Assembly: GCA_016841525.1 (NCBI GenBank)
Contig: JAENYZ010000001.1
Coordinates: 682,001 to 746,000, forward strand
DNA: 64,000 nt
Direction of reading: 5' to 3'
Origin: Anaerolineaceae bacterium
GTDB taxonomy: Bacteria; Chloroflexota; Anaerolineae; Anaerolineales; Anaerolineaceae
A program made the translations under genes and the position numbers. This document shows, in pieces, positions 56,246 through 64,000 of this stretch; the stretch's first letter is position 1, and each line of letters opens with the position of its first letter. Below the pieces are notes generated by a model that was given only the letters and a program-made list of their open reading frames with translations, made no database searches and was not told where the DNA came from.

Positions 56246-56385
56246 TTACATTAGCTCCAATTTGGGACGATACTGCAGCTCCTTAGCCAGATGTTCCTGG
56301 GTGATCGCCTCCGACCCTGCCAGATCCGCGATCGGGCGGCATAACTTTATTACCCGATGATACGGCCGGGCGGTCAATCTAAGCC
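56246..56385 (-). pseudogene. comM: comM 3'-end fragment (copy 9)
   Basis: About 140 bases: LQYRPKLELM with TAA at 56246, EHLAKEL, ITQEHL and the AYHR equivalent, broken by substitutions. A degenerate split hairpin precedes it (TTCGCTGGTATCC at 56171, GGACCAGTGAA at 56217). The stretch 56386-56573 shows no genes. Confidence 0.75.
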
Positions 56386-56573
56386 TATAGCAGACTTATA
56401 CAAGCGGGCTTTTTTCGGTGGAAATAAGCCATATTCTTGTTATATAATAAATCTATACCCTGTATACAGCTAAAATTGTCGCAAGGTGGTGTGGAATGCA
56501 CTCGTAAGGCGGCTGAATATTTTTGGATAAGCCTTTGGAAAAAAGACTCCATATCCTTATCGGGAGGTGAAAT

Positions 56574-57767
56574 ATGAAAAATAAATTATTCGTATTTATG
56601 ATCATCCTGACAATTGGATTGACATTATCTGCATGTAGCCCTCAAGAGATAAAATATACACCAACGACAACATACACTATTGAGCCTGCTAATGCACCGC
56701 TAGCTACTGCCACTTTACCGCTAGCAACTGCAATAATCCCACTTGGCACACAGGAACCAATTTCTTTCCCGCTCTCAGAGCCTGGTCCTTACTGGGTGGG
56801 CAAATGGGAACACACAATTTTTGATGGGAGCCGCAGTGATCGTCAGATAGAACTCACCATTTGGTATCCAGCATTGAAGAAAAAAGATGATGAGGGACGG
56901 TTAGTTACGGTAAATGCCGAACCTGATTTGAGCGGTGCACCCTTTCCATTGATCCTTACCGATCATGATTCGGGTTCGTATTTATTCCAATCCCATCTTG
57001 CATCACATGGGTTTGTCATGGCAATTATAGATCCTCAAGGTTTTTCAAATGAAATGCCATGGAATAATTATGTGATAGATGTGCCACTTGATTTTCTTTT
57101 CGTTTTGGACATGTTAACCTCCAATCCTCCCGAAGGTTTGATTGATGTTCTGGACACCAATCGGGTGGGAGTAGGGGGATATTCCTCTGGTGGTTTATTT
57201 TCATTGGCTCTTGGCGGAGCTAGAATAAACCCTGAGTATTATCTCTCCCAATGTACTCAGGCTCCTAGCCTTGATTTCCTACCTAGGTTGACACCCGTAG
57301 AATATTTCTGCAATTTATCGGAAAGATGGGATGAATTTTCTTCACAGATGGCTGCCGAAATCTCGACGACTTCCGAGGGATTGTGGCAGCCAACAACGGA
57401 TGATCGCATCCTGGCAATTATGCCTATGGCACCTGATTCTGCCTGGTTATACGGCGCTGAGGGATTGGCTGCAATCAATTTGCCTTCCCTGATTATTGCA
57501 GGAACAAACGATCAGATGATTTCATATGAGTTGTCTCCCTGTTATATTTATGAACACCTCGTTAATTCTGACAGGATTTTAATTTCCTTTATCGATGAGC
57601 AGCACATGATGGTACTGAAACAAGAAATAATAAGTCGCATAAATCATTTTGCGGTGGCGTTTTTTGGATATTATCTGCAAGGGCACAAAGAATATGCTGA
57701 CTATTTTTCTGAAGATTTCGTTTCGCAGTTTGACGATTTGTATTGGGGAGTGTATCCAAAAGAGTGA
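56574..57767 (+). CDS. Lipoprotein alpha/beta hydrolase, PAF-acetylhydrolase-like
   Basis: 397 residues. GGGAGGTG precedes the ATG. Signal peptide with lipobox (LTLSAC), then a Thr/Pro/Ala-rich linker (about 25-65) with a short repeated ATLPLATA. The hydrolase domain (about 75-397) shows RQIELTIWYPA, LILTDHDSG (oxyanion side), nucleophile GYSSGG near residue 205, and a possible catalytic His at DEQHMM near 342. The layout follows platelet-activating-factor acetylhydrolase-type enzymes, which cut short ester chains. It should act on the outer face of the membrane. No operon partner. Confidence 0.75.
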   Translation: MKNKLFVFMIILTIGLTLSACSPQEIKYTPTTTYTIEPANAPLATATLPLATAIIPLGTQEPISFPLSEPGPYWVGKWEHTIFDGSRSDRQIELTIWYPALKKKDDEGRLVTVNAEPDLSGAPFPLILTDHDSGSYLFQSHLASHGFVMAIIDPQGFSNEMPWNNYVIDVPLDFLFVLDMLTSNPPEGLIDVLDTNRVGVGGYSSGGLFSLALGGARINPEYYLSQCTQAPSLDFLPRLTPVEYFCNLSERWDEFSSQMAAEISTTSEGLWQPTTDDRILAIMPMAPDSAWLYGAEGLAAINLPSLIIAGTNDQMISYELSPCYIYEHLVNSDRILISFIDEQHMMVLKQEIISRINHFAVAFFGYYLQGHKEYADYFSEDFVSQFDDLYWGVYPKE

Positions 57768-57869
57768 TTTATATAAGTTGGTGATTGCTTGTGGCAGCTT
57801 ACCCCCGCTCTATCACACCGATTGCGTCGGTTTTCGCAGCCTAATGTTTTAGTGTAAAACTTTGTTCTT

Positions 57870-57887
57870 GCAGGTGTCATCACCTGC
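57870..57887. repeat. Short palindrome, GGTG/CACC hairpin family (TCAT loop)
   Basis: GCAGGTG / CACCTGC around TCAT, 103 bases after the hydrolase stop and 97 before the comM copy 10 stop. Confidence 0.6.
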
Positions 57888-57983
57888 GATTGCGTGTCAC
57901 TAGAGGTTTCCTTGATACGCCCGAACGACCCCCACACCGCTTCGCTTAGTGGAACATTATGATTGGCGTGTTTGGAGAAATAG

Positions 57984-58472
57984 CTACATCACATTCAGCT
58001 TCGGTCGGTACTGCAGTGCCTCCACCAGGTGAATCTGGGTGATCGCCTCTGACCCCGCCAGATCCGCAATCGTGCGGCTCAACTTCAGCACCCGGTGATA
58101 GGCGAGAGCTGTGAATTGGAACTGGCGCATGGCGATCCTCATCAACGCCTGGCAGGGGTCATCCAGTGCGCAGTACTTGCGAATTTGTCTTGGGCGCATG
58201 TCAGCATTGCTGGCAATATTGGTACCCTCAAACCTCTTTCGCTGGCCTTCGCGGGAAGCCTCCACCCGTTGACGCACCTCGGCCGAGGATTCCCCCTTGC
58301 GCATGTCCCGAAGCTTCTGGTATTCCACCCGCGGCACCTGCATGTGGATGTCGATCCGGTCCATCAGGGGACCCGAGATGCGTTTCTTGTACTGAGTAAT
58401 TGAAAATGATGAGCAGGCGTAGAGGCGCTCTGGGTCGCCAAAATAGCCGCAAGGGCAAGCGTGTAGTTCAAT
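57984..58472 (-). pseudogene. comM: comM 3'-end fragment, most complete copy (copy 10)
   Basis: 163 codons without a stop, from [20 protein letters not shown] (58472) through [54 protein letters not shown] and LALAYHRVL-type sequence to KLNVM and TAG at 57984. This is the last third of ComM/YifB. An in-frame TAA lies directly before ATTGAACTACACG, so translation cannot come from further upstream. There is no plausible start or ribosome site at the edge. Confidence 0.9.
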
Positions 58473-58742
58473 TTAAAGGGAGATAGTGCACCAATAAAAA
58501 GTGGATTTTGGATTGCTTTTTTATAATGCAGTTTAATACCTTGGTAATATCTTGAAAGCATGCCAATATCTCGCGTAATTCTGTCTTTCATCGATTGTCA
58601 TATCATTTTTTAGGACATCACTAGCTCGAGTTAAATTATCATCTGAGCAGACGGAACTATTTCAGTAACATTTTGTATGGATTAACACGATAAATTACAT
58701 ACTGGGAAGCTTTGAGTGTATAATTAGGTTTATCTTTTACCC

Positions 58743-58756
58743 AGGAGAACAAAATA
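58743..58756 (+). promoter_or_regulatory. Shine-Dalgarno sequence pointing to an ATA codon
   Basis: AGGAGA at 58743-58748 lies five bases before ATA at 58754, which is in frame with the membrane protein that follows. The next NTG codon (TTG at 58781) is 33 bases from the site, too far. Confidence 0.55.
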
Positions 58757-59662
58757 AAACTTAAAAATATACTTCCGTATTTGTGGAAAATCCCCATCTG
58801 TGCGCTTTCGTTTTACCTCGGTACTATTTTGGGAGGAATGCTGGCGACTATGACGGGCTTTCCCGCCCCCGCAATGCCTGCTGGCGCTGATCAGATGGTG
58901 TTGGGTCAATATCTGCTGCTGGTGAGCTTAATTTTAGCGATCGTTCTGGCAATCCTTGCCCGTAATCTGTCGGGGGGCTTCCTTTCCCGATGGCTAACGC
59001 TCTCTTTTTTGGTCTGGATTACCCATGCTGTCAATAACATCATCGAAGGGGCCATCTTCACCTCAATGGCTTCGGTTTCGATGTTCACAGTGGTGCTGTA
59101 TGGCGCAGCCAGCCTTTTATGCGGTGCTGCAGCTACCTGGCTCTTTCCGTCCCAAATTTGTGGGGATGGATTTATCGACAGTGCCAAAAAATTCTTTGCC
59201 CGTTACAATTTAGCGGGTTGGCTTTGGCGCACCCTGGCTGCGGTGCTAGCCTTCCCACTGATCTACCTTGCCTTTGGACGATTGATCGCCCCCATTGTGG
59301 CCCCGTATTACGAACAGGGCTTATCGAGCCTCTCGCTGCCGGCTTGGAATCAAATCTTGCCGATTTTATTTTTTCGTTCTCTGCTCTTCCTGATTGCCTG
59401 TCTGCCTGTTCTGATTTTATGGCAGGCTTCAGAGCGGCGGTTATTCTGGGTGCTTGGGTTAACACTCTTTCTGCTTGTCGGCGGGTTGAATATGCTGCAA
59501 GCCTATTGGATGCCAAACGTGCTGCGGGTAACCCACAGCCTGGAAATCTTAGCTGATGAGCTGGTGTATGCAGGTGCCCTCATTCTTTTATTCAACCGGG
59601 CAAGCAGCATAAAATTTGAGCTTTTTCAGGGAAGGTATTGGTTCAAACCTAAAACCAGGTAA
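58754..59662 (+). CDS. Multi-helix membrane protein of unknown function, possibly with ATA start
   Basis: 302 residues if started at the ATA (MKLKNILPYLWKIPICALSF), 293 from the TTG at 58781. About seven or eight membrane helices are visible, with a short loop containing FARYNLAGW between the fourth and fifth. No family is recognised with confidence. The Shine-Dalgarno sequence fits only the ATA, so either a rare start is used or ATG has mutated to ATA. It lies alone after comM copy 10. The stretch 58473-58742 upstream is AT-rich, without genes. Its C-terminal basic tail (KPKTR) follows the last helix. Confidence 0.65.
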   Translation: MKLKNILPYLWKIPICALSFYLGTILGGMLATMTGFPAPAMPAGADQMVLGQYLLLVSLILAIVLAILARNLSGGFLSRWLTLSFLVWITHAVNNIIEGAIFTSMASVSMFTVVLYGAASLLCGAAATWLFPSQICGDGFIDSAKKFFARYNLAGWLWRTLAAVLAFPLIYLAFGRLIAPIVAPYYEQGLSSLSLPAWNQILPILFFRSLLFLIACLPVLILWQASERRLFWVLGLTLFLLVGGLNMLQAYWMPNVLRVTHSLEILADELVYAGALILLFNRASSIKFELFQGRYWFKPKTR

Positions 59663-59779
59663 ATCCAGTGTTAAAGGCAAATCCCAGGAATTATTAGCTG
59701 ATCAACCTCTTAAATCACAAGAGAATCTATAGATATCAAGATCTATACACATGGCGTGAAATATAAATAATCGATATTA

Positions 59780-60493
59780 TTAGATCATCAAATAGACCAG
59801 CACTGTGCTGATATCCAGAAGTGCATGTCCAATGACAACATAGGGCAAAAGCCTCGGGCGAAGTTTGAGCGTAAGACCTATGGCGAGGGAAAATGGCAGG
59901 AACATCCCAAAACGCCAGAGTAAATATCCCCCGTTGAAGATCAAAGGTAGAAACATATGCTGTGCTGCAAGGAATAGGGAGGAAAGAATCCAGGCAAGCC
60001 AGGTATTTTTAAGTTGATCTGCAATTCTTGGCATGCAATAGCCAAAGTATGTGGGTAATTCTGCAAACCAAATTGTGAGAGGAAAGAGGAAACTTGCCCA
60101 AAATGCCCAGGTAGGTATGGGACTAAAGAGCAGGTTTGTGCTAATATCAGCATTTCCAAATATGGCGTTAGCTAAAGGCACCCTCGGTATAGCAGCAATA
60201 GGCATTGCTAACAGGCTGAAGCCGAAAAACCAGAGCAGATCGTTCTTCCAGGTTTCGCGAGAGAAGCGAAGGGTATCCCAGAAATGCTTATTTTCCGCCT
60301 TGTACAATCGTAAAAGCAAATAGAGTGAAACAAGATTAGCTGGGAATACCACGATCGGCCACCATCGAGTGGATTCATGCCAGGGGGATTGAACACCTGA
60401 TACCAAAAAGAACATTGCAATCAGACCCTGGAACAAAACAAAAAATAAAGAACGTGAAAAGAGCATAAGCCAGGGGTTTACTTTTGAGTTCAT
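59780..60493 (-). CDS. CPBP-like membrane protein with degenerate motifs
   Basis: 237 residues and about six to seven helices. The arrangement of late motifs resembles the CPBP family: a helix with AELPTYFGYCMPRI where EExxxR is expected, AAQHMFLPL with a His, and GHALLDIS near the end. The second Glu and the Arg of the first motif are not conserved, so protease activity is doubtful. Role unknown. No ribosome site stronger than AAAGGATAAG. It is convergent with the membrane gene at 58754, 117 bp away. Confidence 0.6.
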   Translation of the reverse strand: MNSKVNPWLMLFSRSLFFVLFQGLIAMFFLVSGVQSPWHESTRWWPIVVFPANLVSLYLLLRLYKAENKHFWDTLRFSRETWKNDLLWFFGFSLLAMPIAAIPRVPLANAIFGNADISTNLLFSPIPTWAFWASFLFPLTIWFAELPTYFGYCMPRIADQLKNTWLAWILSSLFLAAQHMFLPLIFNGGYLLWRFGMFLPFSLAIGLTLKLRPRLLPYVVIGHALLDISTVLVYLMI

Positions 60494-61100
60494 TGAGCTT
60501 ATCCTTTCGGGTCATAATTCGACTAAGAAAACTATCCGGATTAAGGATTCATGCTTCGGAAATATTGACCGAAATATTTAAAATTCATATCTACTATCAT
60601 CTTCTTACTGTTAACAAAAAACACGAAGTTATCTTAAAAAAAATAAAAAATCCTTAAGATAATGTAATATTATTGGTGAAGAGAGAGATTATATCATCAT
60701 AGATGAATAAATGCTTATAGAAAAGTTCACTCAAAATCCAAAAATGATGTTCACAACATGCCTTATGACAAGGAACATTCACTACAAAGAATTTCCGTTC
60801 TTAGACCAAATAAGTAACGATATTATTGGTTATTTCAATGCTAAAATTTGCAACTTTCGATGATCATGGGTAGCCACCACCCTTTTCTACAACTCGAAAG
60901 AATCCTCAGTATTGCGAATTTTTGATTAAAGTTTGAGCATAAAAATATTTGATATGGAGCTTAAAAACTAACTTTGCAACCAATAAAACTAGATTGAGTT
61001 TCTGAAATTTTGTCATTAATCTAAATCTATTCGATTTGGAAATATCCAAAAAACTTTCTCGCTAGAAAATTCACTTTCGATCATGTCAGTGAGCTATCAC
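60494..61100. other. AT-rich intergenic region of about 600 bp
   Basis: No reading frame with protein-like composition, no hairpin family member and no comM fragment recognised. It should hold the promoter of the leftward CPBP-like gene. Confidence 0.4.
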
Positions 61101-62558
61101 CTATGCAGGTTTTGTCCTTCCCGTCGCGACCCAGGTTAATTTGATGATTCCCTGGACGTAATCTGGGATCGTCCCTACCAGCATCAAGATAAAAATATCA
61201 GGTAATCCAAGGCGACAATAAGCCAGGGTGGTAAGAATGTTAAATCGATATCCGTAAAAAGCCTTAATCTGTGAAAAGACAACTATCATAATGATAGTAG
61301 GGATGATAAAACTGATTGCTACATCCCAAGTTTTCTTCTTCGGAGTCCATTCAGATGCCCTTTGGCGCCATCCTTTGAAAAGGTTGTAGAAATTGCGAAT
61401 GTGGAAAAGGATCAAAGCGACCACCAGGATCCCAATCCCCCAACCAATCCAGCGCACCGACCAACCCTGTGAAACTGGTGGAGGAGTCTGACCCAATACA
61501 ACTGCCTCGACGGTCTTCATCAACTGATCACTTGAGATGAAATGATCTACTTGGTGGCCCTCGTTGATTAGAAGCACAAAAGCCCTGTCAGCTTTTGGAT
61601 AAATGTTGACACGGGTGGCAAAAGTTTCATTTGCACCGCCGTGAAAGATTTTTGCACCGTTATCAACAATATGCCAGCCCATGCCATATGCACCTAAGCC
61701 AGGATTCATCATCAAGCGATACATTTCCGGGGAGACTAAGCCATTAGCCTCGCTTTTCATTGCCAGGGCATATTTAGCGATATCTTCGACAGTTGAAACA
61801 ATAAATCCAGAGCCGATCTCATAATCGCGCACCTGCTGCGCCATGGGTAGGGCAAACCCAAATAGGCGAGTATGACCTCTTGCCAGGTCTGCAGCCGTTG
61901 CTGGATCTCCAGTTGTGAGAGTCATACCGAGTAGGTTCAGAATGTTGGTTTGGAGATAATCGGCATAGCGTTCACCAGTAACCCTTTCGATGATATAAGT
62001 CAAAACATCATAGCCAAGGTTGAAATATTGGAACTCCTTACCAAGCGGAGCGGTTGGATGCGCCTGGGCAAGTGAACGGGTCGCCTCTTCTAAGGTGCTG
62101 TTGGCGCTCAACATCACGCTGTAACCCGACTCAGATAATCCACTGGTATGGTGGAGTAAATGATTTATTGTTATTTTGGCTGAATAGGATTGATCTGCGA
62201 CCTCAAACCAAGGAATAAACTGCTGAACAGGAGCATTCAACTTAATTTTGCCCTGTTCAGCAAGTTGGGCGATAATCAAGGCTGTAAACGACTTGCTCTG
62301 CGAACCAATGAACATCTGGGTTTGGGGCGTCATGCCGCGTTTGCCGGCAGTGCCATACCCGTTGAGATACACAACCTCATCCCCTTCAATTACCGCCACA
62401 GCCACGCCTGGCAGTCCGTGTTTATCCATCTGAGCAGTGATAGCGGCGTCCAGAACTTCGGAATCAAAGGGATTGGCAGGCATTGGTTCTGCCAATGTTA
62501 GTGTAATTGGACCAGCGAAAAATATAATTAAGAACAGAGTAGTCAACAGTTTTTTCAT
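61101..62558 (-). CDS. Exported class C beta-lactamase-like serine hydrolase with C-terminal membrane helices
   Basis: 485 residues. Signal peptide (about 1-23, ending LTLAEP). The hydrolase domain is at about 32-365, with the nucleophile SxxK motif in GSQSKS (about 85-90), YFN at about 175-180 (Tyr catalytic motif) and HGG near 315. The C-terminal 120 residues contain three or four membrane helices, as in many membrane-bound hydrolases of this superfamily. It lacks the N-terminal domain of the proteins at 16047 and 26076, so it is a more typical member. Substrate unknown; related enzymes act on peptides or esters. No operon. Confidence 0.75.
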   Translation of the reverse strand: MKKLLTTLFLIIFFAGPITLTLAEPMPANPFDSEVLDAAITAQMDKHGLPGVAVAVIEGDEVVYLNGYGTAGKRGMTPQTQMFIGSQSKSFTALIIAQLAEQGKIKLNAPVQQFIPWFEVADQSYSAKITINHLLHHTSGLSESGYSVMLSANSTLEEATRSLAQAHPTAPLGKEFQYFNLGYDVLTYIIERVTGERYADYLQTNILNLLGMTLTTGDPATAADLARGHTRLFGFALPMAQQVRDYEIGSGFIVSTVEDIAKYALAMKSEANGLVSPEMYRLMMNPGLGAYGMGWHIVDNGAKIFHGGANETFATRVNIYPKADRAFVLLINEGHQVDHFISSDQLMKTVEAVVLGQTPPPVSQGWSVRWIGWGIGILVVALILFHIRNFYNLFKGWRQRASEWTPKKKTWDVAISFIIPTIIMIVVFSQIKAFYGYRFNILTTLAYCRLGLPDIFILMLVGTIPDYVQGIIKLTWVATGRTKPA

Positions 62559-63375
62559 TATTTATCATCCTCAAATTGATTTATTCTCCCATGCTTAGGG
62601 GCAAGGAAGATGTCGCTATAATAATTAGGAGCAATAAAATTGCATTACATAGTAAACAAAAAATAATGAAACCAAAACTTCTATTTTGTTTTGTGATCAA
62701 TTTTCAAATCCAAGTTCCTGTGGTTAGGCAAATTCCTGCGTGTGACTTTCTAAACCAGCAAATAACTAAACCTCAAAATCCTTACCACCTTAGAATTATC
62801 AAAGACAAATTTTTGACCGGATCGGCTGGCGGGGTTTAGTAGACGGACAACCAAACTTCATTTGAGATTTAGGATAAAAAGTTCCTTTTTGAAAAACTAT
62901 AAAGAGGATGACTTCATCTTGAATCCCACCGCACAATAAAGGCATATTTTTATTTCTATCCTGAAAATTGTAACAAGATGTTTGTTTTAAGGTGAATAAA
63001 ATAATAACAATATCTCATTAAAGGGAATTTAGCAATGTAATTGAGGATTCTCTCCAGAAATGGAAAAATTAGAAATAAAAATTTGTGAGATTCTGGCTGA
63101 TCCTTCCTGATAGAGGAATTTCAACAAAATACCTTACACATAACTTATATCTTCATTTTTTCAGCAGTCATAAATAAGTTGCGTATCTTTAACTGAGTCA
63201 ATGCCCGGCTGATTAATCGACATCACTGAAATCACTTCAATTGGTAAACAACTGCAGATCCTACTTTTAACCTCGATATCGAAGAAAGGATTAAAAGATT
63301 GGAAGAATTCCCAAAATATTTCATAAATATCTAATGTTTAATGTTCGCTCTCGTTTAGGATTCCGGAAATATCTT
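62559..63375. other. AT-rich region of about 800 bp without genes
   Basis: An 87-codon plus-strand frame (62576-62839) has no ribosome site and no family resemblance, so it is not called. No repeat or terminator was recognised. Confidence 0.4.
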
Positions 63376-63855
63376 TTACATCAATTCCAACTTGAAGGGG
63401 TCCAGCAGCATTTACGCCAGGAATATCTTTAGGATAGCCTCCAAGCCTGCCACGATAGCAAATGTCTGGCTCAACTTCAGCACCCGGTGATAGGCCCGGG
63501 CCGTCAACTGAAACTGCCGCATGGCGGTTATCATCATCACCTGGCTAGCGTCATCCAGTGCACTGTATTTACGAATTTGTCTTGGTCGCATTTCTGCATT
63601 ACTGGCGATATCCATGCCCTCAAACCGCATGCGCTGGCGTTCCCGGGCTACCTCCACTCTTGCCCGTACTTCCGCTGAGGATTCCCCCTGTCGCATATCC
63701 CGCAGCTTCTGGTATTCCACCCTCGGCACCTGCATGTGAATATCAATCCGGTCCATCAGGGGTCCCGAAATTCGCTTTTGGTACCTGGTCACCGATGATG
63801 ATGAACAGGTGCCGGGTCCCCAAAGTACCCACAGGGGCAGTCGTGTAGCTCAATA
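63376..63855 (-). pseudogene. comM: comM 3'-end fragment (copy 11)
   Basis: 126 codons read open (63412-63792): [70 protein letters not shown]. Before it, CPCGYFGDP is in another frame with the edge ATTGAGCTACACGACTGCCC. The last 12 codons and TAA (63376) follow after a frame change. The flank beyond shares AATAT-A-GGCAAA with copy 5. The stretch 63856-64000 is empty. Confidence 0.9.
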
Positions 63856-64000
63856 TTAGGGCAAATACCCTAAAATTAAGAAGATATATTGTAATGACCT
63901 CAAATGAATTATCGATCGATAAATAAGGATTTCTTAATTGGGACATTTTTTGACTAAAATTTCCTCAACTTTAAATTCAACATCACAATAAAAATTTCAC

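Noticed and set aside
24975-58472. CRISPR array
   Set aside because: The repeats are hairpins and comM fragments at kilobase spacing; there are no regular short repeat-spacer units and no cas genes.
62576-62839. Plus-strand 87-codon frame upstream of the third hydrolase
   Set aside because: No ribosome site, unusual composition and no recognisable domain; it lies in the AT-rich promoter region of the opposite gene.

Overview
The window reads like a chromosomal accessory region of a moderately AT-rich bacterium, most likely an Anaerolineae-type member of the Chloroflexota. That is an inference from gene content: lipoproteins with Thr/Pro linkers, an ELWxxDGT repeat protein, MalT/LuxR-type regulators, PRC-barrel proteins, many CPBP membrane proteins, large secreted proteins, and a polyferredoxin paired with a DUF362 protein. 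No rRNA, tRNA, CRISPR, phage or plasmid genes were seen.

Layout. 0-13 kb: a DUF3592 protein cut by the window edge, a CoA-disulfide-reductase-like flavoprotein, two exported proteins sharing a C-terminal lectin-like domain (one is a trypsin-like protease), an SDR, a BTRD1-repeat serine hydrolase followed by a dead copy of the SDR 3' end, an MFS exporter, a PRC-barrel protein, a second DUF3592 gene with an in-frame stop, and a frameshifted lipoprotein. 14-24 kb: a GAF-PP2C phosphatase, a large beta-lactamase-fold lipid-anchored or membrane hydrolase, a polyferredoxin/DUF362 operon, a small DUF1737 gene, a DEAD-box helicase and an SH3/peptidoglycan-binding lipoprotein. 25-28 kb: a dead IS256-type transposase and a second large serine hydrolase. 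28-38.3 kb: a methyltransferase and a cluster of gene cassettes, all on the minus strand, separated by integron attC sites with no integrase in the window (a CALIN). The cassettes carry a lipoprotein, a small hypothetical, a PH-domain-like membrane protein, a 920-residue ELWxxDGT protein, two CPBP proteins and an acetoacetate-decarboxylase-family protein. 39-64 kb: a 2203-residue secreted protein, TldD/TldE, a MalT-like regulator with two small genes, a zinc alcohol dehydrogenase, a lipoprotein hydrolase, membrane proteins and a third beta-lactamase-like hydrolase.

The most striking feature is a dispersed repeat family. At least eleven partial copies of the 3' end of one gene, comM/yifB (Mg-chelatase-like AAA ATPase), lie across about 50 kb, plus one piece of the central AAA region, and every one is on the minus strand. 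The better copies share both ends: the native comM stop, and an upstream edge just before the NPCPCG-like motif followed by a conserved non-comM flank. Many sit 70-230 bp behind the stop of a plus-strand gene. In that gap there are often palindromes whose stems end in GGTG/CACC around a TCCC-type loop, with outer stems that differ in sequence yet still pair. No intact comM is present. The copies divide the accessory genes into blocks, which suggests repeated insertion at, or amplification of, a comM 3'-end target. A mechanism has not been demonstrated.

Decay is common: in-frame stops, frameshifts, a duplicated SDR tail, a dead transposase, and a gene whose Shine-Dalgarno sequence points to an ATA codon.
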